This document shows, in pieces, positions 35,701 through 44,786 of a stretch of 64,000 bases of DNA (positions are counted from its first letter, which is position 1; every line of letters starts with the position of its first letter). The DNA lies in contig CAZWDO010000001.1 of assembly GCA_964632485.1 (NCBI GenBank), forward strand, positions 136,590 to 200,589, read 5' to 3'. A model generated the notes under the pieces. The model was not told the origin of the DNA, did no database searches, and saw nothing but the letters and a program-made list of their open reading frames with translations. Source of the DNA: CAZWDO01 sp964632485 [NCBI: uncultured bacterium] (GTDB lineage: Bacteria; JAGOEH01). The position numbers were made by a program, and so were the translations under genes.

Positions 35701-38700
35701 ATGATTTCAAGACCCTGGTTATTTACAATCGTGTTTGCAATGTTGGTCAATTACTCTGCCGCGTATGGCCAAAAGCATATTAACAGATTTAAAAAGCTCA
35801 ACATCGAAGACGGATTATCGCATGGAACCATTTTTGCCGTAACTCAGGATAAGCTGGGATTCATCTGGTTCGGCACCAATGACGGATTAAACCGCTATGA
35901 TGGTTATGATTTCAAAGTATTTCACAATGAACTTGAAGATCCCACATCTCTTTCCAACAGCAATATTAGTTGCTTGTTCACTGATAGTCGCCAACGGCTA
36001 TGGATTGGCACCCATGGAGGCGGACTGAACCAATATGATTTTATTCATGAACGATTTATCCGTTATCAACATCTGCCGAATGATACAAATTCCATCAGCA
36101 GTAACAGCATACGTTGTATTTATGAAGATGCCGGCGGGCAACTCTGGATTGGAACCCAGGAGGGGCTTAATCAGTTTGACGCGGCCAGTGGAGGTTTCAC
36201 CCGCTATTTTTATAGTCCCGATGATCCCAACACACTTGTAAATAATGCCATTTGGGATATCATTCAGGACCATCAAGGAATTTATTGGCTGGGAACCTTC
36301 AATGGTTTAGTCCGCTGGGATCCCTTTAACAATAGCCTCCAACACTTTAAAAACAACCCGAAAGATAGTTCATCCCTCAGCCACAACTATGTTTGGACCA
36401 TCCTTGAAGACGCAAACCATTGCCTTTGGATTGGAACCTTTAATGGGCTGAATATGCTGGATTCAAATCGGCAAACGATCACACGCTATTTTCATATCTC
36501 TGATCCTCGCGCCAGTCCACCCTTACGCACGAATGTCTGGAATAGTATGCTCGATTCCAAGGGACAACTTTGGTTTGCGACACTCGGCTCCGGTCTGCTT
36601 CAGTATTCCTTAGCTAATAAAAAATTTACCTCATTCAGCAAGAAAGACTACGATATCGAAAGCTTAGGCAATAATTCAATCTGGGCCCTGCATGAAGATT
36701 TTTGCGGGACGATATGGATGGGAACCGATGACGGAGCGAATTATTTCAATCTACTCACTCAAAATTTTAATTTTTGGAAACACAATCCCTTTGATACGAA
36801 TTCCCTGGTTCATGATTTCGTATGGTCAATTGGAGGCGATTCGAAACACCATATCTATATTGGCACCCAAAACGGTTTATCTATTTTAGACACTCATACC
36901 GATCAGTTTCAAACTCTGAAGCACGATCTGAATAAACCAGGGCTTCTAATCGACAACTATATCCGCTCATTATACACTGACTCCCACGAAAACATTTGGA
37001 TCGGTACCAATGGGGGCTTAAGTAGGTTCAATCCGAGGAAAAACACCTTTGTTAATTACGTTAATCATTATAATGACAGCACCAGTATCAGCAATAATAC
37101 AATTATGGATATCAAGGAAGATCAAAACGGAATCATTTGGCTGGCAACACTCACCGGAATAAACCGTTTAGATACAGTTACCCATAAAGCATTGCGCCTG
37201 ATTCATTCTCCCCAAAATCCCCTTAGCATTAATCACAATTATTGCTATTCCCTCGCATTGGACAGCGCCGGGAAATTATGGGTAGGTACGGAGAACGGAT
37301 TAGCTTGTATTCGAACATCGACCTTAAAAATTGAACGGATTGCGCCAGACCTGCCTGATTCGCTCCGATTTGACAATCTGGCAATCAATGTCGTCTATCT
37401 GGAGGATGATCGGCTGCTATATCTTGGCACAAATAAAGGGCTCTACATTTACAATATTGAAACCACGCAAACTTCTAAATTATCGAAAGACGACGGATTA
37501 ATAAATGATCTCATTTATGGGATTCTTAAGGATAAAAAAGGCCGTCTCTGGCTTAGCACCAACGATGGATTATGCCGGTTCAATCCTGTGACCCGGGAAA
37601 TAAAAAATTATACAATTGCAAACGGGTTACCAATCCAGCAGTTTTCGACCCGCGCTTATTATCAAGACGGCAATGGAAAGATTTATCTGGGAACTCCCAA
37701 TGGTTTGATTGTGTTTAATCCCGACAGTTTAATTGACAATCCCTGTGTTCCATTTTTAAATATCACTGATTTTCGCATTCACTCGCGCACCGAAGAAACC
37801 ACTCAATCGAAAGACTATTTCAATCAATCCATTTTATTTACCGATAGTTTCAAATTGAATTATCATCAAAATACACTTTCATTCCGTTTTACTGGTCTTC
37901 ATTATTTATATCCCGCCGCTAATCAATATGCCTATATGCTCGAAGGAATCGATCCCAATTGGAATTATGTGTCAGCTAAACAACGGTATGTAACCTATGG
38001 ACAATTGCCTCCGGGACATTATATATTTAAAGTCAAAGGGGCGAATCCGGATGGAATCTGGAATCAGGAAATACGGAGCATTCATTTGATTATCAGTCCA
38101 CCATTTTGGCAAACATTGCCCTTTCGCTTCCTGATGCTAATCGTAAGCGTTATGGTGATCATTAGTATCTATCGATATCGGACCCACATCATCCGAAACC
38201 GCAACAAGATATTACAGACAATCAACATAAAACTCAACGAGGAAATTAAGGAACGGCAGGGCGCTGAAAGAAAACTGCAAACAGCTCAAAATTTTCTTCA
38301 GAATTTGTTGAACTCACTCTCCTCATTTATAATCACCATCGATTTAAACCAACAAATCACTAAAACAAACCTCTCAGCCGCCGTTTTTTTCAGAATTGAA
38401 CAAAACCCTCTTTCCCCTCAGAAAATTGATCAAGTCCTGCCATTTATCAAACCGTTTATGGAAGTGATAGAAAACGTATCCAGCTCCAATTTATCGCAGG
38501 AACTGCTTCATATTCCGGTACAAATTGAACGGAAAAATTACTATTTCAATTTTTCATTTTACCCGTTAACCAATCCTGAAAATAAAGGAATTGTGATTCG
38601 CATTGATGATGTTACTGAATTAGTCCATAAAGAGGAACAGCTTCGCCAGGCGCAAAAAATGGATTCGTTGGGAATACTGGTCGGCGGTCTGGCTCACAAT

Positions 38701-39822
38701 TTCAATAATTTGTTGGGCGGAATAAGCGGTTCTCTCAGTCTGATCCAACATCTTACCCAAAACAATAATTACAACCCCCAAAAGCTTAAAAAAGGACTCA
38801 ACATCATTGAGATTGCCACTTCCCGCGCGACTGAACTGGTTCGGGATCTATTACGTATGACACGGAAACAGGAATTCACGTTTTCCAGTGTCGATCTAAA
38901 TCAAGCTGCTGAGAATGTCTTGAATATCTGTAAAAATACATTTGACAAATCAATCATTATTAAATACACCCCTTCAGACCAGCCAGTGGTAACTAAGTCG
39001 GATCAGGGACATATCGAGCAAGCTATTTTAAACCTTTGTATCAATTCAGCGCACGCATTAACCATTATGCGCGGTCCGGATGAACCTCAAGGGGGGATAC
39101 TTTCCGTGGCTGTGTCCCTGGTTCCAACTGACACAATTTTTATGAAACTCTTTCCGGATGCAGTTTCGTCTCACTATGGGTGTATTCTTATCGAAGATTC
39201 AGGAGTTGGAATTGATCCCGCTATACGTGAAAAAATTTTCGACCCCTTCTTTTCAACAAAAACAGAAGAACAGGGTACAGGATTGGGTCTATCAACGGTT
39301 TATTATATCATTCACCAGCATCATGGCTATATCAACCTGTACTCCACTCCAGGGGAAGGAACCAGCTTTAAACTCTATATCCCAATAATCAATGACGCTG
39401 GGTCCCAATCCAAAGCGCTCCCCGAGAAACCTAAAGAATATATAGACGGAAAAGGTCGCCGCATTCTGATCATTGATGACGAAGAGATCATCCGTACGAC
39501 ATCCAGAGATATTCTTGAAACCTTTAATTATAAAATTTTAGAAGCCGATTGCGGAGAAAAAGGAATTCAACTCTACCAGGAAAACTCCGACATAATTGAT
39601 TTAATACTACTCGATATGGCAATGCCCAAGCTTTCCGGACTGGAAGTTTATCTCAGTCTTAAAAAGATTAATCCAAAGGTGAAGGTCATTCTTGCTTCAG
39701 GATATCGATTTGATAAACGAATCGACCGGACATTAGCCGAAGGAGCCGTTGGTTTTCTGCCAAAACCGTTTACGGTTGCCGAATTACTGAACATGATACA
39801 AACAACTCTAGGCTTAACTTAA
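35701..39822 (+). CDS. Hybrid two-component sensor kinase with beta-propeller sensor (Reg_prop/Y_Y_Y)
   Basis: The 1373-residue protein has a signal peptide (1-23) and about 14 propeller repeats with the WIGT-x-GLxxYD pattern up to about residue 680. A Y_Y_Y domain (about 727-804) and one membrane helix (806-826) follow, then a coiled coil, a PAS-like segment, a kinase core with phospho-acceptor His999 in GLAHNFNN, an ATPase domain (GVGID, GTGLGLS), and a receiver with phospho-acceptor Asp1305. The periplasmic part is of the type that senses polysaccharide fragments in Bacteroidota. Unlike those regulators it has no AraC-type DNA-binding domain, so an unlinked output protein is needed. It is monocistronic, closed by a terminator. 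Confidence 0.92.
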   Translation: MISRPWLFTIVFAMLVNYSAAYGQKHINRFKKLNIEDGLSHGTIFAVTQDKLGFIWFGTNDGLNRYDGYDFKVFHNELEDPTSLSNSNISCLFTDSRQRLWIGTHGGGLNQYDFIHERFIRYQHLPNDTNSISSNSIRCIYEDAGGQLWIGTQEGLNQFDAASGGFTRYFYSPDDPNTLVNNAIWDIIQDHQGIYWLGTFNGLVRWDPFNNSLQHFKNNPKDSSSLSHNYVWTILEDANHCLWIGTFNGLNMLDSNRQTITRYFHISDPRASPPLRTNVWNSMLDSKGQLWFATLGSGLLQYSLANKKFTSFSKKDYDIESLGNNSIWALHEDFCGTIWMGTDDGANYFNLLTQNFNFWKHNPFDTNSLVHDFVWSIGGDSKHHIYIGTQNGLSILDTHTDQFQTLKHDLNKPGLLIDNYIRSLYTDSHENIWIGTNGGLSRFNPRKNTFVNYVNHYNDSTSISNNTIMDIKEDQNGIIWLATLTGINRLDTVTHKALRLIHSPQNPLSINHNYCYSLALDSAGKLWVGTENGLACIRTSTLKIERIAPDLPDSLRFDNLAINVVYLEDDRLLYLGTNKGLYIYNIETTQTSKLSKDDGLINDLIYGILKDKKGRLWLSTNDGLCRFNPVTREIKNYTIANGLPIQQFSTRAYYQDGNGKIYLGTPNGLIVFNPDSLIDNPCVPFLNITDFRIHSRTEETTQSKDYFNQSILFTDSFKLNYHQNTLSFRFTGLHYLYPAANQYAYMLEGIDPNWNYVSAKQRYVTYGQLPPGHYIFKVKGANPDGIWNQEIRSIHLIISPPFWQTLPFRFLMLIVSVMVIISIYRYRTHIIRNRNKILQTINIKLNEEIKERQGAERKLQTAQNFLQNLLNSLSSFIITIDLNQQITKTNLSAAVFFRIEQNPLSPQKIDQVLPFIKPFMEVIENVSSSNLSQELLHIPVQIERKNYYFNFSFYPLTNPENKGIVIRIDDVTELVHKEEQLRQAQKMDSLGILVGGLAHNFNNLLGGISGSLSLIQHLTQNNNYNPQKLKKGLNIIEIATSRATELVRDLLRMTRKQEFTFSSVDLNQAAENVLNICKNTFDKSIIIKYTPSDQPVVTKSDQGHIEQAILNLCINSAHALTIMRGPDEPQGGILSVAVSLVPTDTIFMKLFPDAVSSHYGCILIEDSGVGIDPAIREKIFDPFFSTKTEEQGTGLGLSTVYYIIHQHHGYINLYSTPGEGTSFKLYIPIINDAGSQSKALPEKPKEYIDGKGRRILIIDDEEIIRTTSRDILETFNYKILEADCGEKGIQLYQENSDIIDLILLDMAMPKLSGLEVYLSLKKINPKVKVILASGYRFDKRIDRTLAEGAVGFLPKPFTVAELLNMIQTTLGLT

Positions 39823-39993
39823 TAATTCTGTTAGTAGTGTAAACGCTCTCACAAACATATTTCCTGCTCGCATCTGCAGAAAATCAACCCTGCTTAAAAA
39901 ATAGCAGAATTGGATATTGAGGGGCGATTTCAATAATTGAATTTTTCAATTGCGGGCACGACAGGTTGATAAGCCACAAATATTCGAAGTTGG

Positions 39994-40026
39994 AAGGCCG
40001 CGCTCAAATGGAGGGCGGCCTTTTTT
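39994..40026 (+). terminator. Intrinsic terminator after the hybrid sensor kinase
   Basis: An 8-bp GC-rich stem, AAGGCCGC / GCGGCCTT, with a 13-base loop, ending in six T residues on the plus strand. It lies 170 bases after the kinase stop. The intervening 39823-39993 shows no gene. Confidence 0.85.
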
Positions 40027-40046
40027 CTGCATGGAATTATCAGTAT

Positions 40047-40403
40047 TCAGCTATTAAAATCAGTTTTATCTTGTTTTTTTTCGTTCATCATCTTCTGCTC
40101 AATAAAAAACGTGGCCAAAAACCCGAGGCCCCCTAACACCAGCACCAATCCCCAGGTCGTCGTTTTATCCATATTGGTCAAACTACTCACAAAAATTCCT
40201 CCTCCGAGAACCAGACAAATAATTCCCCATTTCAGGGAATTATAGGTATCTGCCGTACGCATTGGCCGTAACATCGCGCGAATCTTGTTCTCATCAAGTT
40301 CCACATCAAGCATCCGTTGCCGTATCTTGGAATCAGATACAATTTTAACAATCATAACCACACTGCCAAAAATGATGGCCGGGACTAATACGCTGGTATC
40401 CAT
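40047..40403 (-). CDS. Small membrane protein, divergent from the ECF sigma operon
   Basis: A 118-residue protein with an N-terminal hydrophobic segment (TSVLVPAIIFGSVVMIVKIV), a charged cytoplasmic stretch containing ENKIRAMLRP, and two more hydrophobic segments (WGIICLVLGGGIFV and WGLVLVLGGLGFLATFFI). It resembles small DUF6249-type membrane proteins of Bacteroidota, a weak assignment. The start at 40403 has AAGGAG six bases upstream; the frame extends 13 codons further without an SD. It has an ECF-like promoter of its own (40463-40436), so it is probably a target of the adjacent sigma factor. Confidence 0.7.
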   Translation of the reverse strand: MDTSVLVPAIIFGSVVMIVKIVSDSKIRQRMLDVELDENKIRAMLRPMRTADTYNSLKWGIICLVLGGGIFVSSLTNMDKTTTWGLVLVLGGLGFLATFFIEQKMMNEKKQDKTDFNS

Positions 40404-40435
40404 TTGAATCTCCTTGTTTAGGTTTCTGTATATAA

Positions 40436-40463
40436 TTGACACAAATTTTGATAAAAGGTTTCA
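40436..40463 (-). promoter_or_regulatory. Candidate ECF-sigma promoter of the small membrane protein gene
   Basis: Minus-strand TGAAAC (40463-40458), 16 bases, TGTCAA (40441-40436). The -35 hexamer and the spacing equal those of the plus-strand ECF promoter 15 bases away, and the -10 shares GTC. The leader to the ATG would be about 25 bases. Confidence 0.55.
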
Positions 40464-40478
40464 CTTCAACGGGAAAAA

Positions 40479-40506
40479 TGAAACTTTTTTTATCTAAACC
40501 CGTCTA
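40479..40506 (+). promoter_or_regulatory. Candidate autoregulated ECF-sigma promoter
   Basis: TGAAAC (40479-40484), 16 bases, CGTCTA (40501-40506). This is the classic group-IV pattern (GAAAC with CGTC/CGTA at 16-17 bases). It lies upstream of the ECF sigma gene with a leader of about 115 bases, which contains a hairpin AACCCG/CGGGTT at 40527-40540. Confidence 0.65.
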
Positions 40507-40628
40507 TATATATAAAAGCCTTCGATAACCCGTTCGGGTTAAAATCCACGTTAATATTCAGGGATTATGGATAATCAATTCCGTTGTGATCAAAAGCAGA
40601 TTTCCAGGATGATCAGGAAGACGCGAAA

Positions 40629-41213
40629 ATGAACGAAGACACAAAAATAATTCAACATATTATTGATGGCGACCTTGCTGCATTTAAAATTCTGATTGAA
40701 AAATACCAACGATTGGTATGGATGATCATTCGCGCTAAAATACACCATAAACAAGAGACCGAGGACTTGTCCCAGGAAGTGTTTTTAAAGGTTTACCAGG
40801 GATTGCCCCGGTTTCGCGGAGAATCAGGACTCGCAACCTGGATCGGTAAAATTGCGCATCATACCGCATTAAATTATCTACGGAAAAAATATCATCGCTG
40901 TGAATATCCAATCGATTTTTCCAATGAATCCACTCGCTCCTTAACGCTCGATAAACTGGAGTGCAGCCGGGATCCAGTCATAGAACTGGAGAGCAGTAAC
41001 CGCGCCTATCTTATCGAAAAATCAATTGCATCACTTCCCCAACACTATGCGCTGATTATCCGAATGTTCCATTTAGAGGAATTAAACTACCAGGAGATCG
41101 GGGAAATTTTGAAATTGCCAGCCGGAACCGTCAAGACTCATCTGTTTCGAGCCAGAAAATTGCTTAAAAAAAACCTTGAAACCCAATACAAACCCGAGGA
41201 GATAACGGCATGA
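40629..41213 (+). CDS. ECF-type RNA polymerase sigma factor
   Basis: A 194-residue group-IV sigma factor. Region 2 (about 20-90) contains EDLSQEVFLKVYQGLPRFRGES and TWIGKIAHHTALNYLRKK, and region 4 (about 128-180) contains LPQHYALIIRMFHLEELNYQEIGEILKLPAGTVKTHLFRARKLL. The two are joined by a short linker without region 3. It directs transcription from promoters such as those at 40436-40506 when released from its anti-sigma. The anti-sigma gene follows in an ATGA overlap. Confidence 0.95.
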   Translation: MNEDTKIIQHIIDGDLAAFKILIEKYQRLVWMIIRAKIHHKQETEDLSQEVFLKVYQGLPRFRGESGLATWIGKIAHHTALNYLRKKYHRCEYPIDFSNESTRSLTLDKLECSRDPVIELESSNRAYLIEKSIASLPQHYALIIRMFHLEELNYQEIGEILKLPAGTVKTHLFRARKLLKKNLETQYKPEEITA

Positions 41214-41710
41214 CCCATTTAACCGATGATGAAATCCAAGATCTCATTGATTATGGCCATCGGGCCAATTCCGTTAAACGATACCATCATCTTATGGTAT
41301 GCCCAAGTTGTCATCAACGCTTTCAAAGTTATCAGACACTCATCCAGGAAATCGGCCAAATTCAGCGTGAGGGTCCTTCTGAAGGATTTGCCGACCGAAC
41401 GCTCAGCCGGTTAGCCGCATCCATTTCATTAAAGCAAGCGCAGCCACCCACTCTTGCGCGCTTACTGGAAAGGTTGTTTCCTGTTTTGTCATTTGTGATC
41501 GCTTGTATCAGCGCCACTATTATCATCCCCAATCTATGGACCGCATTCCTTCCGGTTTGGAAAGTGATCCACTATTATGGTTTAAACTGGTTGGCTGAAA
41601 ATAGTGTGTTCCTTCCGATTATCCTCAATTTAATTATTTTCGGAAATCTTTCAACGATTCTTAAAAAACTTAAGAAAAATCGAATTCAAACCCGTAATTT
41701 TATATTTTGA
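41210..41710 (+). CDS. Membrane-bound zinc-finger anti-sigma factor
   Basis: A 166-residue protein whose N-terminus carries the ZAS motif H-x3-C-x2-C (HLMVCPSC, residues about 27-34), the sigma-binding fold of group-IV anti-sigma factors. Two hydrophobic segments (about 90-112 and 130-150) place the C-terminus in or across the inner membrane with very little periplasmic domain. It overlaps the sigma gene by four bases. The signal that releases the sigma factor is not evident. Confidence 0.88.
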   Translation: MTHLTDDEIQDLIDYGHRANSVKRYHHLMVCPSCHQRFQSYQTLIQEIGQIQREGPSEGFADRTLSRLAASISLKQAQPPTLARLLERLFPVLSFVIACISATIIIPNLWTAFLPVWKVIHYYGLNWLAENSVFLPIILNLIIFGNLSTILKKLKKNRIQTRNFIF

Positions 41711-41815
41711 TAAGAGGCTATTAATTTATTGTTTCATAAACCGCTCTGATTATCCATTAGCGGGTCATTCCGACTGGCGCAGAAATGCCGAGGCCGTTGA
41801 TTTTATCGACTAACT

Positions 41816-43228
41816 CTATTTAAGTCCTAAATTTAAAATAGCATACAACCATTGAGGGTGATAGATTCCCAGAATAAAAGAGAGCCCGAAAAGAGCGATA
41901 ATCGGCAGATAGCTCCACCCGGAAAGTTTATATTTTACCGGGGGATTACTGGCGGGAGCGAAGGCCATCTGAAACCAGGCGCGTCCCATTCCAAACAAAA
42001 TCACCAACAGAAACCCGGCAAACAATACAACCAACCAGGGATGCTGATTGGCGATTAAAATTTTAAACAACATCCATTCACTGATAAAGCTTCCAAATAA
42101 AGGAAATCCCGAAATGCTTACAAAACCGATCAACCACAAACCGCCTAATTTAGGAAAAAAAGTCAGAAGAGAACCTACCTGGTCAATCTGTTTATTTTTA
42201 TAGGCGTTAAGAATCAGCCCGGCGCATAGAAAAAGTCCGCCTTTTGTAAATGAATGAGTCATCACATGCAGCAAGCCCGGGTAAACACCCGGTTCCCCCA
42301 TACTGAAGGCGATGGCAATAATTCCCATATTTTCAATGGAAGAGTAGGCCAGCATCCGTTTATAGTTTCGGGTTTTAATCATAAATACGCTACTGATGAA
42401 AAGCGAAAGAAAACCCATAATCAACAAGAGATTTTGTCCATAGGAAAGAATCTGATTAGCGTCAAGCAACGGGAAAAGGCGCAGGATTCCCAATAAAGCC
42501 GTATTGAGTAAGACGCCGGAAAGCAATGCTGATACAGGAGCCGGGGCTTCCGAATGGGCATCGGGCAGCCAGAAATGCACTGGCGCCAGCCCCATTTTAG
42601 TGCCAAAGCCCACCAACATGAACACAAAAGCCAGTTTGAGCCACAAAATGGAAAAAGGACTGGCAGTCTGATAGATATCAATAAAAAAAAGCGATTCCAA
42701 ATCAGGATTGGCGGCCAGAAGCAGGTTGATGCCCACAAACGACAAACCGATGCCAATCGAACAAATAAAAATATATTTCCAGGTGGCTTCCAGCGCTGTT
42801 TTGGATCGCTCATACATAATCAACAAGGCGCTGGCAAGCGTGGTCAGTTCGATGAACACCCAGAGCAGGGCTAAATGCTGACTGAGCAGCGCCCCATCCA
42901 TTGCCATAACAAAAAGCATCAACGCATGGATATAACCGGTTTGGCGGAGGGGGTGGGATATGCGTAACAATGCCAACATCTGGGGTGTAACCACTGTGAT
43001 TAAAATTGATAAAATCATATAAAAGACAATATTAAGCGTATCAAAAGCGAAATATTGACTTAAAAACGGAAAACTGATCCAGGAAAATGTAATTTTAGCC
43101 AGTTGGCAGATCATCACTCCAAGATGTAATACGATATCTGTAATCCAAAGGATACGATTAAGACGGGATGAACGGAATCCCCAAAGCAGAGGGGTGACAA
43201 TCAATGGAAATAGTAATAATACCAACAT
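41816..43228 (-). CDS. Hydrogenase-4-like membrane subunit HyfF (NuoN/M-type antiporter)
   Basis: A 470-residue polytopic protein of the proton-translocating antiporter family, with about 13-14 helices. Conserved parts are WVFIELTTLASALLI (helix-5 Glu), the helix-7 region GTKMGLAPVHFWLPDAHSEAPAPVSALLSG, and KRMLAYSSIENMG. These hold the Glu/Lys proton path of complex I subunits. In this operon it should be one of two ion-pumping subunits of the Ehr-type complex. It is the last gene of the operon, two bases after HyfE. Confidence 0.9.
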   Translation of the reverse strand: MLVLLLFPLIVTPLLWGFRSSRLNRILWITDIVLHLGVMICQLAKITFSWISFPFLSQYFAFDTLNIVFYMILSILITVVTPQMLALLRISHPLRQTGYIHALMLFVMAMDGALLSQHLALLWVFIELTTLASALLIMYERSKTALEATWKYIFICSIGIGLSFVGINLLLAANPDLESLFFIDIYQTASPFSILWLKLAFVFMLVGFGTKMGLAPVHFWLPDAHSEAPAPVSALLSGVLLNTALLGILRLFPLLDANQILSYGQNLLLIMGFLSLFISSVFMIKTRNYKRMLAYSSIENMGIIAIAFSMGEPGVYPGLLHVMTHSFTKGGLFLCAGLILNAYKNKQIDQVGSLLTFFPKLGGLWLIGFVSISGFPLFGSFISEWMLFKILIANQHPWLVVLFAGFLLVILFGMGRAWFQMAFAPASNPPVKYKLSGWSYLPIIALFGLSFILGIYHPQWLYAILNLGLK

Positions 43229-43229
43229 A

Positions 43230-43865
43230 TCAATCCCTTAAAGTCGAAAGATTATCCACATCCTGGTCATCAAACGTCGATTTGATACGGCTGATAAACA
43301 CACCGGCCAGAAGTACTCCGATAAAAATATCCAAAGATATCCCCAGAGCCACAATGACGGGCATTTCGCGCGCCAGAGAAAGTGAAAGCAAAAATATACC
43401 GTTCTCCATCACCATATAACCCATAATATGAGTAATCAATTTTTTACGGGTCACAATCAATAACAACCCCGTCATAATCATGGAAAAAGAAACCCCAAAC
43501 GCTACCGGATTAACGCCCGAGGTGAAATGGGTGGAACCGAATGCCAGGGTAAATCCCAGGATAAAAATAACACTGACAGCAAAGAGCGAATAGAAAGTGG
43601 AAATATCGGGTTCGATTTCACGCTTAATCCCGTTTTCCTTCACCGTCTTATTCAGAAACCAGGGAATAAGAATCGCTTTAAAAAGGAGGGTTTCAACGGC
43701 GGCAAACAGGAACGCTGTAATATTCAATCCCGATATATTATTCAAAGCAAATCCGAAAAGTAGTATCCCTTGCAGCACCAGTACCCGAATATACGCCCCG
43801 ACCATCCCGGCAACCGCCAAATAGAGTAATGTAATACCCATCAATACTGGCAGCAGATCGCTCAT
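43230..43865 (-). CDS. Hydrogenase-4-like membrane subunit HyfE
   Basis: A 211-residue membrane protein with about six helices, homologous to HyfE. Its C-terminal half resembles NuoK/MrpC-type proteins (THIMGYMVMENGIFLLSLSLAREMP, with the conserved Glu in the MENG segment). It is expected to take part in ion translocation between HyfC and HyfF. Its start overlaps the HyfC stop by one base. Confidence 0.88.
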   Translation of the reverse strand: MSDLLPVLMGITLLYLAVAGMVGAYIRVLVLQGILLFGFALNNISGLNITAFLFAAVETLLFKAILIPWFLNKTVKENGIKREIEPDISTFYSLFAVSVIFILGFTLAFGSTHFTSGVNPVAFGVSFSMIMTGLLLIVTRKKLITHIMGYMVMENGIFLLSLSLAREMPVIVALGISLDIFIGVLLAGVFISRIKSTFDDQDVDNLSTLRD

Positions 43866-44785
43866 CAGACAATTCCTCCCTGATAAATGATTAGCATAGC
43901 CAAAACGATTAAAGCAAAAGAAAACATCATTAATACAAATTCAGGGATCAGTTTTAAGCGGATACGGGCCATTAACGATTCGATCAAACCAATCAAAGTC
44001 GCTTCCATAAACAAAAAGCTTATAAAAAGAATCAAATTCAGAACTAATCCCAATTCCAGAGGAATTAAAAAATTAGCGATGAGAATACCGGGCATCAGCA
44101 TTTTCAAGCCCGCAGCATATTGCAACAGAGCAAGATCGGGTCCGCTATTGTCCAAAATCATCACTTCATGAATCATAGTAAGTTCCAAATGTGTATTCGG
44201 ATCATCCACCGGCACCCGGCAGCCCTCAACAATCATCATAATAAAAAGAGCTAAAACAATCAATATATTAACGGCCAAAACCCATTGAGTTTTAATATCC
44301 AGCAGCATCACCACCTGTTGAAATGAACGGAAACCTGAGACATACGCCACCGAAGCGATAATGATAAAAAATGCCGGCTCGATCAGAGCGGTATAAGACG
44401 CCTCGCGGCTGGCGCCCATCCCCTCGAAACTACTACCGGTATCAAGCGCCATTAAAATTTGAAAATATTTAGCTAAACTATAGAGATAGGCAAATACCAG
44501 AAAATCGCCATCAAAACTTATCAACGTTGATTTATTGACCATCGGCAAAACCAGTACCCCCGTCATTAGCGCCGCAGCGATCAATACCGGACTAATTTGA
44601 AAAATCCAACTGGCAGAATGGCTGATCACCCGCTCCTTATGCAAAAGCTTTATAAAATCCCACCATGGCTGCAAAAAAGGCACTCCGACCCTGCCAGACC
44701 ACATAGCCTTAACCCGGTGGATCCATCCCAAAAAAAGAAACGGGAAAAATAAAATAATTATTATATTGAAAACAATTGGCAGCAT
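43865..44785 (-). CDS. Hydrogenase-4-like membrane subunit HyfC (NuoH family)
   Basis: A 306-residue NuoH/HycD-type protein that docks the hydrophilic arm to the membrane arm. It keeps the acidic loop EGCRVPVDDPNTHLELTMIHE, which in complex I forms the quinone-chamber/E-channel entrance, and GVPFLQPWWDFIKLLHKE at the N-terminus. The ATG at 44785 has GGAG nine bases upstream and follows the HyfB stop by one base; the open frame upstream is discounted. Confidence 0.92.
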   Translation of the reverse strand: MLPIVFNIIIILFFPFLFLGWIHRVKAMWSGRVGVPFLQPWWDFIKLLHKERVISHSASWIFQISPVLIAAALMTGVLVLPMVNKSTLISFDGDFLVFAYLYSLAKYFQILMALDTGSSFEGMGASREASYTALIEPAFFIIIASVAYVSGFRSFQQVVMLLDIKTQWVLAVNILIVLALFIMMIVEGCRVPVDDPNTHLELTMIHEVMILDNSGPDLALLQYAAGLKMLMPGILIANFLIPLELGLVLNLILFISFLFMEATLIGLIESLMARIRLKLIPEFVLMMFSFALIVLAMLIIYQGGIV

Positions 44786-44786
44786 T

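Noticed and set aside
35562-35750. 62-codon minus-strand frame overlapping the hybrid kinase start
   Set aside because: It covers the promoter and the first codons of a well-supported gene, has no ribosome site and no recognisable domain.
40527-40540. AACCCG/CGGGTT hairpin in the ECF sigma leader
   Set aside because: The loop is only two bases and no T-run or known riboswitch pattern follows; kept only as a note in the promoter entry.
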